From the NCBI RefSeq assembly GCF_030817655.1, contig NZ_JAUSZM010000004.1, positions 248,001 to 312,000 on the forward strand: a stretch of DNA of 64,000 nucleotides, read 5' to 3'. Source of the stretch: Streptomyces sp. V4I2. Its GTDB lineage: Bacteria > Actinomycetota > Actinomycetes > Streptomycetales > Streptomycetaceae. Shown piece after piece: positions 50,085 to 59,519 of this stretch. The position numbers were made by a program, and so were the translations under genes. Below the pieces are notes generated by a model that was given only the letters and a program-made list of their open reading frames with translations, searched no databases and was not told where the DNA came from. Positions within the stretch are counted from its first letter, which is position 1, and every line of letters begins with the position of its first letter.

Positions 50085-52154
50085 ATGACGTCCAGCGACC
50101 TCACCCCGGCACACGCGCAGCCATCGATTACAACGGTGACGCGGCACGACATCTTCAACTACCTGCGCGAGATATCGAGCCCCTGGTGGGGGAAACTGGA
50201 CGAAGTCACGTTCCTGGAGCACCTCTACGACCTGGACCAACCTCCCCCCGAGAACAGTCGGTTCCCGACTGTCCGCGCCGACATCCAGCAGCACCGGCTT
50301 AACAACTACGACCTGGACGACGACTGGATCTTCGAGGACCCTCGGTTGGAGCTCTCCGACGGACCAGACGAGGTGCTGCTCGCCTTCCTGGCACGAACCG
50401 TCCATCCCGAGGTCGCGGTCGAAGTCGAGGCGACGATGAAACAGGTCGAGGAGCTGAACCGGCTGCTGGCACCGGACGGATGGGGCCTGCGTTCCTACGA
50501 TTTCCTCTCCGGCCGCCCTATCTACACACCGGTCCGGCTTCCGCCCACGGGCCCGCTGGTCCCGCTGCCGCTGAACGACGACGACACGGGCAAGCTCGAC
50601 CTGGTCCTCGGGCAGACCTACAGCCTCCTGGACTGCGCCGGCGAGGAGACCGCACGCGACCTGCTGCGCACAGCCGTCCTGACTCTCCGCCGCGACGGCG
50701 GCTTCTTCCACCCCATGCCGGGTGACGGTTGGACGGCCGACACCTACGAGGCGGTCCTGACACTGGAGCGCGAACTTCTGCCCACCTGCACCCCGGGAGC
50801 GAGGGAGGTGATCTGGCGAGCACTGCAGTCTGTGCTCACCCAGCTCGGGCGCATCGACGTCCAGGACCTCGTGGTCGAAGGCGATACCCGACCGCTGCCC
50901 AACACCCCACCGGACTGGCGGACCCACGCCGCTACGCCCGCCACGCCCATCGTCCGCGGCTTGCGACTCCCCTTCTCCAGCACAGAGTTCGATGTCACCA
51001 GCAGGGACTTCACCGACCTAGAGATCCGCGGTTCACAGGACAGCAGCGGGTTCCACTATCTCTATGACACCCGCGCACGCCGGATGATCACCGACTTCGT
51101 CCTCGACGACCGGCCTCAGGTAGCGACCTTGTGCAGCGTCACCATCATCAAGAAGGGCGACACCTTCACCCCGAGGATCAAGCTCTGGAAGAAGGACAAG
51201 AAGAAGGCCGGGGACGTCTCCGCCACACAGACAGTGCCTGAAGCCGGGACCACCCGGGCCGTCAAAGCACTCGTCGACACCGGGGACGTCCACGAGAACT
51301 TCTGGAAAGTCATCAACTTCCTCCAGGGCTGCACCGGCCTGAGCACACCCGGCGACTCCCCCCAGCTCGTGGCCGGCGACGAAACCCAACTGGCCCAGCT
51401 GCTGACCGGCCAGGACCGGACGACAGTGCTCGGTGCGGTCAGGACAGCCATCGGGAGCGGGCTCACAGAGGAGGACATCCGCCTGATCGGCAACCGCAAG
51501 GAACAGCTCCAGAGGTTCGAGCGGCTGCTGAACGATCCGGACTACTTCCAGCAGGAAGAGAGCCTGGCAACGACGCGCGGGGCGGAGGCCGTCTGGCAGG
51601 CCTTTTTCGAGACGAACCAGTGGATCTTCGGCTACGGACTCAACCTCATCGCCTGCGAATCCATCGACGACGGCAAACTGGAACGCATCACCACCGGCGC
51701 CAACATCTTCGGCGGAGCCGGGAAGCGCATCGACGCCATCATGCGTTCCAAAGGCCTGATCAGCAGCATGCTCTTCTGTGAAATCAAGACCCACGACACG
51801 GAGCTGCTCGCCAAGACCCCATACCGTGCAGGCGTCTACCAGGCATCGAAAGAACTCGGCGGCGGCGTGGCGCAGGTGCAGAAGACCGTCAGCAAGGCCC
51901 AGCAGCTCATCTCCCGCGAGTTCCTCACCCGCATCTACGACGACGACGGCACCCCGACCGACGTTGAACTGTCCACCACTCGGCCCCGGCAGGTCGTGGT
52001 GATCGGGAGCCTGCGCGAGTTCACCGATAACGGCGCCGTGAACCCGGAGAAGATCAACTCCTTCGAGCTGTACCGGACATCGATTCAGGACGTCGAGGTC
52101 ATCACGTTCGACGAGCTCTACCAGCGGGCGTGCTTCATCGTCGAAGATCGCTAA
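50085..52154 (+). CDS. sduA: Shedu nuclease SduA with an AbiJ-NTD3-like N-terminal domain
   Basis: 689 residues from ATG 50085; an ATG 54 bases upstream lacks proper spacing to its GGAG. Residues 15-130 (SPWWGKLDEVTFLEHLYDL, DIQQHRLNNYDLDDDWIF, VHPEV) resemble the AbiJ N-terminal domain 3 found in abortive-infection proteins. Residues about 468-640 are the Shedu DUF4263 nuclease: AVWQAFFETNQWIFGYGL, then GKRIDAIM and CEIKTHD with the catalytic Asp, Glu and Lys. Shedu is a single-protein anti-phage system whose variable N-terminal domain is thought to sense infection. The last helix ends just before a tpg remnant. Confidence 0.85.
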   Translation: MTSSDLTPAHAQPSITTVTRHDIFNYLREISSPWWGKLDEVTFLEHLYDLDQPPPENSRFPTVRADIQQHRLNNYDLDDDWIFEDPRLELSDGPDEVLLAFLARTVHPEVAVEVEATMKQVEELNRLLAPDGWGLRSYDFLSGRPIYTPVRLPPTGPLVPLPLNDDDTGKLDLVLGQTYSLLDCAGEETARDLLRTAVLTLRRDGGFFHPMPGDGWTADTYEAVLTLERELLPTCTPGAREVIWRALQSVLTQLGRIDVQDLVVEGDTRPLPNTPPDWRTHAATPATPIVRGLRLPFSSTEFDVTSRDFTDLEIRGSQDSSGFHYLYDTRARRMITDFVLDDRPQVATLCSVTIIKKGDTFTPRIKLWKKDKKKAGDVSATQTVPEAGTTRAVKALVDTGDVHENFWKVINFLQGCTGLSTPGDSPQLVAGDETQLAQLLTGQDRTTVLGAVRTAIGSGLTEEDIRLIGNRKEQLQRFERLLNDPDYFQQEESLATTRGAEAVWQAFFETNQWIFGYGLNLIACESIDDGKLERITTGANIFGGAGKRIDAIMRSKGLISSMLFCEIKTHDTELLAKTPYRAGVYQASKELGGGVAQVQKTVSKAQQLISREFLTRIYDDDGTPTDVELSTTRPRQVVVIGSLREFTDNGAVNPEKINSFELYRTSIQDVEVITFDELYQRACFIVEDR

Positions 52155-52199
52155 GATTCCACCGCCGGTCAGGGTGGCCATCCGGCATGACCCGTCGCG

Positions 52200-52382
52200 C
52201 TGCCGCCGCAGTACGCCGCCCGCCTCTTCGACGCCCAGCAGTCCGGCGCCAGCGACCAGCGCCTGCAGGAGATCGCCGCCGAAGGACTCAAGGAGGTCTA
52301 CTTCCAGGACAGCGGCCGCCGCGCCGGCAGACTGGAAGAGGTCCGCTTCACCGACATCGAGCACCTGGAGTTCGACCTGTAG
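52200..52382 (+). pseudogene. tpg: 3' third of a second tpg gene
   Basis: The frame from 52200 to the TAG at 52380-52382 encodes 60 residues: LPPQYAARLFDAQQSGASDQ, EIAAEGLKEVYFQDSGRR and FTDIEHLEFDL. This matches the C-terminal third of the intact Tpg at 12734 (AEGFKDIYFQDGG, NDIDYIDFDL) but is clearly diverged. There is no start codon or 5' part. It is a relic of another linear-replicon end-replication locus. Confidence 0.85.
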
Positions 52383-52709
52383 GCCGCAGCCAAGGATCGC
52401 TGGTGAATGGACGGCACGCCTTCGGTCACCAAAGATTGGCAACACCCGCCGGGATGTTGCCCTTCGCCCGCCGCGTCGAAGAGGCGCGGCGCCGAGCGGC
52501 GCAGGAAGCCGCCGAACGCGAGACTCAGCGCCGGCAGCACGCCCAGCACCCGGCGCGGGCATGTCCATGCTCCGCCTCCCTTCTCACGTCTTGACCGCCT
52601 GGGGCCGTTGGCTTGTAGAGGCTCTTGATCCAGAAAAATCGCGGTCATCGGATCAGCATCCTGAAGGATCCGAGACAATGGTGACTGGGCGGGGAGTTGA
52701 AACTCGGGG
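52383..52709. other. Spacer with a possible short gene scrap
   Basis: A GTG at 52403 opens 63 codons to 52594 whose centre (FARRVEEARRRAAQEAAERE) looks like a charged helix, but the beginning and end are unconvincing. I treat it as debris after the tpg remnant. The rest should hold the promoter of the Hachiman gene. Confidence 0.3.
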
Positions 52710-55700
52710 GTGTGCGTGTTCGACAAGTGGCTTCAGACGGAGCCGGTGCAACTGCCGGCAGGACCACTGCAGTACGAGGCGCTCGTCGACTCGGGGCAGA
52801 TTGGTGAGGCGGAGCTGCTGGAGCAGCTCGGACGTGAGGTGGCTCGGAACTACGTCACCCCCGGTGAGCTCGCTCTCGTTTTTGACGACCTGGGCGCGCC
52901 GGAAGTCGCCCGTTACGTGCGCACGAACATGTTCCCGGCTGAGACCCGCACGCGGCACGGTGACTTCGGGGAGATCGTCACCGGGGCCTTGTACAGGAGG
53001 GTGCGCCGATGGTGCGTGCCGATCATGAAGCTCCGCTGGAAGCAGACTGCGAATCAGGCGGTCCAGGGCACGGATGTCCTTGCGTTCCGGCTCCGCCAGA
53101 ACCCGCCCGTGGTTGCCGTGCCGGAGGTGAAGACCCGCGCTACGCGCAAGCTCGACCTGGGGCAGGAGGCGCACGAGAGCTTGGAGAAGATCCTGGACAG
53201 GGACCGTCTGGATGAGAGCATACGGTTCGTCATGGTCCGCTGCTTTGAACGGGGGCAGGGCTTCCTGGCCCACCGGATAGCTGAGGTGCTGAGGCAGCCG
53301 GAACATCGCTCCGTTGAGCGGCACATGGTCTTCGTGCACGACCACGCGGCGTGGAAGGAGGAGGTCGTCACCCGCCTCGCCGGGATCGTCAAGCAGCCGA
53401 CCGAGCTGACCGTGGTGAAGATACGCGACCTGCAGGACTTCGTCGCCCGCGTGTACAAGGCGGCCCGAAGCCCAAGGCGCGCCCAAAGACCACAGCGGGG
53501 ACGCTGCCGCGTGAGGGACTACAACGGCATCCTGGCCCGGCTGGGCCATGACGCCCTCACCGAGGGTGAGGCCGCCCCGCTGCTGCGCGCCCAGCTGCGC
53601 TCGCACGTGCTGGCCGAGCAGATCAGCATCGACGGCGCCACCGCCGCCTACACCTACAACCTCAGGGAGCTGCGCCGCGGCCTGACGCTGGCCCGGCTGG
53701 GGCAGCTCACCCGAACGCCCCGTGAGCGGCGAGAAGACCCAGGACCGCTCACCGAGATTGCCCAGGCTTACGCCGACCTCGCGGCGCGGTACGAGACCAC
53801 CGACCCGCAGCGCATCGAGCTGCTCGCGATCGCCGCGACGATGTGGAGCCTGGCCGGCTATCAGGCCAACTCCGCAACCCTCGCAGCCGAGTTCCGCACC
53901 GAAGTCGTACGTGCCTTCGCCGCAGGCGAGGAACTCGCCTCGGCCGCCGCGACCGCAGCCCCGTATCGAGTGGCCGCGCTGACCGGCGCGGTGCTTGAGC
54001 GCGACATCGACGAAGCCGCCCGCCTCGGGGCACAGGCCGAAGCCGACTTACCCGCTCTCGGCGAGCAGTTGGTCCAAGCAGCCCGCCAAGGACGCGCCGA
54101 CCAGGCGGACGCCGCCGTCCTCGCCGCGTACGGGCTGGCCGGACGCGCCGCACGCTCCCTCGCCGCCCTGTGGCGTCTGGGGAACCGGGCAGCGGGCCGC
54201 GCAGCCGTCACCGACCTGCGCAAGGCCGCCTCCATCCTCCTCGACGCCTCGGTCGTCGACACCTGGACCCTGATCGACTCCCTCGCGTACGTCGTCGAGG
54301 ACATCGTCGCCACCTCACCGTGGATGCTGCTGCGCCGCGCGGCCACCTGGGGCCGACTGTGGGAGCGCTATCTCAAAGCCTTGATCGTTGCGAAACGGCC
54401 CATGACCCAAGTCTGGCCATCCCAGCGAAAGGCCCTGGAGAAAGGGCTCGTGGACGCCGCAGCGACCAACCTCGCGGTCACCATGCCCACCTCGGCGGGC
54501 AAGACCCACATCGCCGAGTGGGCGATCCTCCACGCCCTCACCCCCCGGCCCGCAGACAACGACACCTGGTGGAACCTGCCCCGTCTGGCCGTCTACGTCG
54601 TCCCCACCCGCGCACTGGCCGCCCAGGTCGAACGGCACCTGGCTGCAAGCCTCGAACTGGTCGGCCTGCGCGTCTCCGCGATGTTCGGCGGCGTCGAGCA
54701 CGTCCGCTACGAAACCCAACTGCTGGACTTCACCGACGTCCTCGTCGTCACCAGCGAAAAACTCGACCTCCTCCTGCGCAACGTCCCCGAACTCGCCCCC
54801 CGGCTCGCCCTGGTTCTGGCAGACGAAGGACACAGCCTCGACCGCGCCGAAAACGAACGGGGCCTGCGCCTGGAGATGCTCCTCACCCGCATCCGCCACA
54901 CCGCCCCCACCGCACGCACCATCCTGCTCTCCGCTGTCCTGCCCAACGGCGACGACCTGGCCCGCTGGCTCGCTCCCGCCGCCAACGGCACCAACCACGC
55001 CAGCACCAACTGGACCCCCTCCCAGCTACGCACCGGCGTCTTCTACTGGCGCGGCCGCGAGGTCGACGGCCAGAGCGGCACCATCGAGTACGGCGTCCAC
55101 GGAAGCAGCGACTTCTTCCTCTCCCGAGTCCTCACCCGCCACGTGAAGAAGACCCGCCTGTTCCCCCGCGAACGCAAGGACGTCACGGCCGCTCTGGCCC
55201 TCCACTTCGACCGTCTTGGCCCCGTGTTGATCGCCTCACCCACACGCGTAAAGGCACAAGCGGCCGCCAAAGCCCTCGCCACAGCCCTCAACACCGACGG
55301 CACCCGATCCCTCGGTACCGCCGAGGACGGCACGATCGACCCCCAAATCATGATTGACCGTCTGAAACTACATACCGAAATTGCCCGGCACGTCGGCGAC
55401 GGGCACGACCTGACCACCATGGTCCTGCGCGGCTTTGCCTACCACCACGCCGAAGTACCGCAAGCCGTACGCCACTGCCTGGAGCGCGCCTACCGGGACG
55501 GCACCCTGCGCGTGCTGTGCGCGACCAGCACCCTGTCCCAGGGCATGAACCTGCCCACCAAAACCGTCCTCGTCCCCGACGTCCGCCGCAGCAAAGAGGA
55601 AAAGATCAAAGTCCGCGACTTCTGGAACACCGCCGGCCGAGCCGGCCGCGCCTTCCAGGAAACCGAAGGCCACGTCGTCCTCATCGCCAACGACCAGACC

Positions 55701-57119
55701 GAGGCACGGCAGCTACGCCGCCGCTACCTAGACCGCAGCAACATCGAACCGGTCATCTCCACGCTCGCCGACCTGTACGTCCAGCTCGTGCGTGCCCGAC
55801 TCGGCACCAACCCAACCCCCGGACAAGACCTCACCACCCTGGACCTTGCCGACCCTGAAGACGACAGAGCGATCCTGTGGACCGAGGGGCTGGACATCCA
55901 ACTGCTCGCCCAGCTTGCCGAGGAAGTCGTTGACACCTCCGACCAGGGCCTCCTCGAAGAAGCCGCCCACACCCTGCTCGGCCAGACCCTCGCTGCCCAC
56001 CAGCTCGGCGCCCGCCACTGGTCGCTTCAACCACTGGCCCGCTTCTCCGCACGCCGAGTGCGGGCCATCGGCCAACGACTTCCCGACCGAGCCATTCGCG
56101 CCGGCATTATCCGCACCGGCCTGAGCGTCCAAGGAGGCATCGACGCCCTCGCCGCTGCCGACCACATCGCAACCACCCTCGAGGCACGACCTGATCTCCT
56201 CGACCGCGATCAGTGGCCCGAACTGCAGCAGCTCTTCGTGACCGCAGCCACCACGGTGCTGGAACTCCAGCGCGGCGCCCGTAAAAAGAAGATCCCCGTG
56301 GCCGCCATCGCGCCCGTCGCAGCCGACTGGATCGCAGGCCTTCCCCCGACCGACATCCACAACCGCCACAAAAACACGCTACACACAGCCGACATCACCA
56401 AGACCGCCGTCGTCATCGACAGCGTCATCGGACACGACCTTGCCTGGGCGATCTCCGCGATCCTCCAACTCCTCGAACAACGCCGTGGCATCCCCGCCGA
56501 AGGACGCCTCGCTGTCCTCCCCGCCATGGCCAAATACGGAGTCGATACGCCCGCAGCCTGCTACGCCTCCAGCATCGGCATCCACGACCGCGCAGCCGCG
56601 ATCGCCCTCGCCGCACACTGCCCCTACAACGACCCCACCTTCAGGGTTTTTCTCGACTGGCTCAACCACCTCAGCACCGACGACCTCACTGAGATCACCA
56701 CGCCGGACGTCGCTGCCCTCCTCATCCGCAGCGCTGAACGCCGAAGCCCCCGCGCGGCCCAGGCCACCATCCTGCGCGGCCACGGCACATTCACCTGCCA
56801 CCTACGCGGCGTACGCCACGCCCACAGCGCCAGCTACCTGGCCCACCTCACTGCTGGCACCCCGCTGGCTCTCCACCGCGACGCCAGTAACCGCACGGAC
56901 CCGAACGCCATCCGAGTCGAACACGAAGGACTGCTCCTCGGCTGGATCCCGCGCGAGATCGCCCGACCGCTCGCGATCACCTTCGATGACACCCCTAGCC
57001 CTACAGTCAATGCGCACCTCTCAACGGACACATGGCGACTTGCCTGGGCCGCCGAAGGCAGCACCCAACTGGTAGCGCCTGACGCAGTCGAGCTAACGAT
57101 CACAATCACCTCGCAGTAG
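52710..57119 (+). CDS. hamAB: Hachiman HamA nuclease and HamB helicase in one reading frame, with C-terminal HIRAN domain
   Basis: 1469 residues from GTG 52710 (GTG 52716 also possible). Residues 1-265 are HamA-like (DUF1837): Glu88 (FGEIV), Asp122 (GTD) and Glu139-x-Lys141 (PEVKT). From Val268 the sequence is HamB-like, with Walker A PTSAGKT (near 592), a DEGH box (near 705) and NTAGRAGRAF. At about 1359-1424 a HIRAN-type DNA-binding domain follows (LALHRDASNRTDPNAI, LGWIPREIA). Normally HamA and HamB are separate. At 53511-53514 a GTGA would be the expected hamA-stop/hamB-start overlap, and the codons just upstream look shifted, so a 1-bp change may have fused the two genes. Hachiman senses and degrades damaged or foreign DNA. 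Confidence 0.75.
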   Translation: MCVFDKWLQTEPVQLPAGPLQYEALVDSGQIGEAELLEQLGREVARNYVTPGELALVFDDLGAPEVARYVRTNMFPAETRTRHGDFGEIVTGALYRRVRRWCVPIMKLRWKQTANQAVQGTDVLAFRLRQNPPVVAVPEVKTRATRKLDLGQEAHESLEKILDRDRLDESIRFVMVRCFERGQGFLAHRIAEVLRQPEHRSVERHMVFVHDHAAWKEEVVTRLAGIVKQPTELTVVKIRDLQDFVARVYKAARSPRRAQRPQRGRCRVRDYNGILARLGHDALTEGEAAPLLRAQLRSHVLAEQISIDGATAAYTYNLRELRRGLTLARLGQLTRTPRERREDPGPLTEIAQAYADLAARYETTDPQRIELLAIAATMWSLAGYQANSATLAAEFRTEVVRAFAAGEELASAAATAAPYRVAALTGAVLERDIDEAARLGAQAEADLPALGEQLVQAARQGRADQADAAVLAAYGLAGRAARSLAALWRLGNRAAGRAAVTDLRKAASILLDASVVDTWTLIDSLAYVVEDIVATSPWMLLRRAATWGRLWERYLKALIVAKRPMTQVWPSQRKALEKGLVDAAATNLAVTMPTSAGKTHIAEWAILHALTPRPADNDTWWNLPRLAVYVVPTRALAAQVERHLAASLELVGLRVSAMFGGVEHVRYETQLLDFTDVLVVTSEKLDLLLRNVPELAPRLALVLADEGHSLDRAENERGLRLEMLLTRIRHTAPTARTILLSAVLPNGDDLARWLAPAANGTNHASTNWTPSQLRTGVFYWRGREVDGQSGTIEYGVHGSSDFFLSRVLTRHVKKTRLFPRERKDVTAALALHFDRLGPVLIASPTRVKAQAAAKALATALNTDGTRSLGTAEDGTIDPQIMIDRLKLHTEIARHVGDGHDLTTMVLRGFAYHHAEVPQAVRHCLERAYRDGTLRVLCATSTLSQGMNLPTKTVLVPDVRRSKEEKIKVRDFWNTAGRAGRAFQETEGHVVLIANDQTEARQLRRRYLDRSNIEPVISTLADLYVQLVRARLGTNPTPGQDLTTLDLADPEDDRAILWTEGLDIQLLAQLAEEVVDTSDQGLLEEAAHTLLGQTLAAHQLGARHWSLQPLARFSARRVRAIGQRLPDRAIRAGIIRTGLSVQGGIDALAAADHIATTLEARPDLLDRDQWPELQQLFVTAATTVLELQRGARKKKIPVAAIAPVAADWIAGLPPTDIHNRHKNTLHTADITKTAVVIDSVIGHDLAWAISAILQLLEQRRGIPAEGRLAVLPAMAKYGVDTPAACYASSIGIHDRAAAIALAAHCPYNDPTFRVFLDWLNHLSTDDLTEITTPDVAALLIRSAERRSPRAAQATILRGHGTFTCHLRGVRHAHSASYLAHLTAGTPLALHRDASNRTDPNAIRVEHEGLLLGWIPREIARPLAITFDDTPSPTVNAHLSTDTWRLAWAAEGSTQLVAPDAVELTITITSQ

Positions 57120-57454
57120 CCAGAAAGGGCGAGGCTGCCCACCGTCCAGGAGAGGGAGCGACCTCGGCGAGGCAGCCAACGACCTTGTCGCCGAGGGTGG
57201 ACTGTTGGGCAGTGTCAGATAGGAGACACTCGCAACGATCGGCGGCACCGAAGCCGCCCTCTCTGCGACGGGTACGTTGGAAGAACCCCGGCATCGGCGG
57301 CGCGTGGGCAGACATCGTCCTCATCGCCCCGGAGTACGGGCGTTGTACGACCCCCGTCCCCGGTGACCCGTCTGTCCCGCGCGTCTGCCAAGGCGAGTGT
57401 GGCGTGCAGGCGAGCCGCGCACCGTACCGCTACACGCCCCGGCACAGCGGGCCG
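57120..57454. other. Convergent spacer after the Hachiman gene
   Basis: 335 bp without a convincing gene. It holds the stem-loop at 57162-57196 and a second inverted pair GGCTGCC/GGCAGCC overlapping it, so it mainly serves to end transcription from both sides. Confidence 0.4.
57162..57196. terminator. Stem-loop downstream of the Hachiman gene
   Basis: CCTCGGCGA (57162-57170) and TCGCCGAGG (57188-57196) form a perfect 9-bp stem around a 17-base loop, 42 bp after the stop. It lies between convergent genes and could work in both directions. Confidence 0.5.
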
Positions 57455-58285
57455 TCAGCCGGATGTCTCCCAGCTGGTGGTGAACAACGCGCATTCGAGC
57501 AGATCGGGGGCGGCACCGGACGGCCAGCTGTCGCCTTCGGCCAGCTGGTTGGCGGCGGCGTGCATGAAGGAGAGGTAGACCTGGTAGCGGTGGGGCGACC
57601 AGTTGCTGTCCGACCAGACCCAGGCAGCGACCGAGCCGTCCACATCGTGGCCGCTCTCGCGGCCGACCGCAGCGGCCATCCACCTCAGGCGTCTGGACAG
57701 CACGCGGTCGAGGATGAGTGGACGCGGGCCGTGGGCGGGCGGCAGCGCGATGCCGGTGAAGTAGAGGAACTTGGTGAAGAAGGCTGGCCCGAGCCCGGGA
57801 ACGTGCCGGTGGAGTGCGGCGTACGCCTGTGGTGCACCGTGCTCGCGCAGTGCGGTGACCGCGGTGGCCAGCGCCGTGTTGAAGCCGTCGAAGGCCAGGA
57901 TCTTGTGCAGGGTGGCGGGGCCGCTGCCGCCGGGAGTGCCGCGCTTGCCCTTGCCCCACACATACGTCGCGACCAGTGCCTCCTGGAACGCCTCCCGCCG
58001 TAGCGCATCGGCGACGGCTGATGCCACCTCCGCCCGGCTGACCGCAGCATCACCGCCTGCGGAGGTGGGCGCCAGCGCCTCCGGCCACGGAGTGATCTGC
58101 GCCCACCGGCCGGGCGTGTAGCGGACGGTGTGCGCGCCGGGTGTCCCGTCCGCGTAAGCAGCCGCATTCGTCTCCCACCAGTTGCCCAGCGCCCGTACAA
58201 CGGCGTCGGGCAGCAGGTGTGCGGCCATCTCGCGGTCCACCGCGTCTGCACGCTCCTGGCGACCCTGCCCGTCCTGTTCGTTCAC
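57455..58285 (-). CDS. OGG-fold (HhH-GPD-like) DNA glycosylase-related protein
   Basis: 276 residues from GTG 58285, which overlaps the stop of the PIN gene (GTGA). A helix-hairpin-helix segment, HVPGLGPAFFTKFLYFTG, is followed by PLILDRVLSRRL, the position of the conserved Asp of OGG1-type glycosylases. Upstream KILAFDGFNTALATAVTAL forms the preceding helices. Proteins of this group are called 8-oxoguanine-glycosylase-fold proteins, but many act in conflict loci rather than general repair. Pairing with a PIN nuclease suggests recognition of modified or foreign nucleic acid followed by cleavage. The fold call is moderate; the substrate is unknown. Confidence 0.65.
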   Translation of the reverse strand: MNEQDGQGRQERADAVDREMAAHLLPDAVVRALGNWWETNAAAYADGTPGAHTVRYTPGRWAQITPWPEALAPTSAGGDAAVSRAEVASAVADALRREAFQEALVATYVWGKGKRGTPGGSGPATLHKILAFDGFNTALATAVTALREHGAPQAYAALHRHVPGLGPAFFTKFLYFTGIALPPAHGPRPLILDRVLSRRLRWMAAAVGRESGHDVDGSVAAWVWSDSNWSPHRYQVYLSFMHAAANQLAEGDSWPSGAAPDLLECALFTTSWETSG

Positions 58286-59250
58286 GAGCCGTTCCCTACC
58301 TGACGTGCCGCCGACTCGGGGGAGGGCGCGCCGGAGTCCTTCGGTTCGGGCTGCTGCGGTACGCCTCCGTCCGGCACGAGCTCGGCGGCTGCCTGCTCCA
58401 GCTCCTGCCGGCGAAGTTCGCCTCCCTCGATCAGGTACGTGTCGGGCAGGGGCCGCGCCGGCAGCCCCCAGGCGCGGGCGCGGGTCCGTACGCCGATGTC
58501 GCGGCTGACGATGACCACCGCCGCGGGAGCGACGGCCTGGTGCAGACGCAGTGCCGAGGCCACCAACTCGTCGTCCGGCACGGGAAGGCGGGCGTGCCCG
58601 GGTTCATCGGCCGCGATGAACACGGGGGTTCCGTCGTCTGCGGTCGCTTTCTCGGGCCCTGCTTCCAGGACTGACTCCAGCAGCCGGAACACGCCGCGCG
58701 CTCGCCGGGAGATCTTCTGGTCCCCGGTCTGGTAGCTCTTGGTGTCGATCTCGTCGACCACGACGTGCGGGACCATGACCGTGGTGGCCTTCCCGAACAC
58801 CTTCTGCCAGGGGACCTTGTCGAACCGCGTGAAGTGCAGCGTGGTGTTCGTGTCCAGCACCGCGTACCGCAAGGCACCGGCGTGCCCGTAGCGCTCCTGC
58901 ATGGCACGCACCCGGTTGGCCACGGTTCTGAAGTACTCCCGGAGTTCGGCGAGTTCCACGTACATCATCAGCCGGGCCTCGTCCAACGGAGCGGTGAGGA
59001 TCGCCCGGTAGCGTCCCGCACGGAGCGGTGCTGCGATCTCCCGGTCGCTGAACCGCCGGTTGATCTCCTCGGCGGCCTGCCATGTCCACTCGTCGTACCG
59101 CTTGCGCACGGCCCGCATCTCGGCCTCGGCGTCCGCGCCCGTCCTCATCATGTGAGGGATCCGGATGGAGACGTCGTTGAGGGTTCCGGCCACGAGATCG
59201 TTATCCAGGAAATTGATCGCCTCGGCGCAGGTCGTTCCGGCTCTCAGCAT
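58282..59250 (-). CDS. PIN-domain ribonuclease with helical N-terminal domain
   Basis: 322 residues from ATG 59250, with GAGGAAC upstream as ribosome site. The first 125 residues are helical. The PIN domain has its acidic residues at Asp133 (VLDTNTTL), Glu167 (VVDEID), Asp226/227 (PDDELVASAL) and Asp251 (SRDIGVRTRA), a complete metal-binding set. After residue 290 comes a Pro/Ser-rich tail. PIN proteins are usually RNases, often toxins. There is no typical small antitoxin beside it; instead the OGG-fold gene is translationally coupled. Confidence 0.8.
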   Translation of the reverse strand: MLRAGTTCAEAINFLDNDLVAGTLNDVSIRIPHMMRTGADAEAEMRAVRKRYDEWTWQAAEEINRRFSDREIAAPLRAGRYRAILTAPLDEARLMMYVELAELREYFRTVANRVRAMQERYGHAGALRYAVLDTNTTLHFTRFDKVPWQKVFGKATTVMVPHVVVDEIDTKSYQTGDQKISRRARGVFRLLESVLEAGPEKATADDGTPVFIAADEPGHARLPVPDDELVASALRLHQAVAPAAVVIVSRDIGVRTRARAWGLPARPLPDTYLIEGGELRRQELEQAAAELVPDGGVPQQPEPKDSGAPSPESAARQVGNGS

Positions 59251-59519
59251 GCCCTTGTTCCTCCCCCTCGGGGTCCGGCGGTCCCCGTCCGGCACATCCT
59301 GTCAGCGCTGACGCCCGGTGCGAGTTCCGATTCCTGCACCCGACCCGGCCAGGCCCCTGGCTAGACGAGGTCCCGCTGGTGTCCGATGAGGACCTGACCG
59401 TCGGCCTTCTCGGGGCACAGGCTCGCTGTTGCGGACGAGCAGCCCGTCGACTTCGCGGTCTGAGGTGCGGAACGGCTGCCGCTGGCAATGCTCTTCAGGC
59501 TCCAGCCAGGGCCGCGCCC

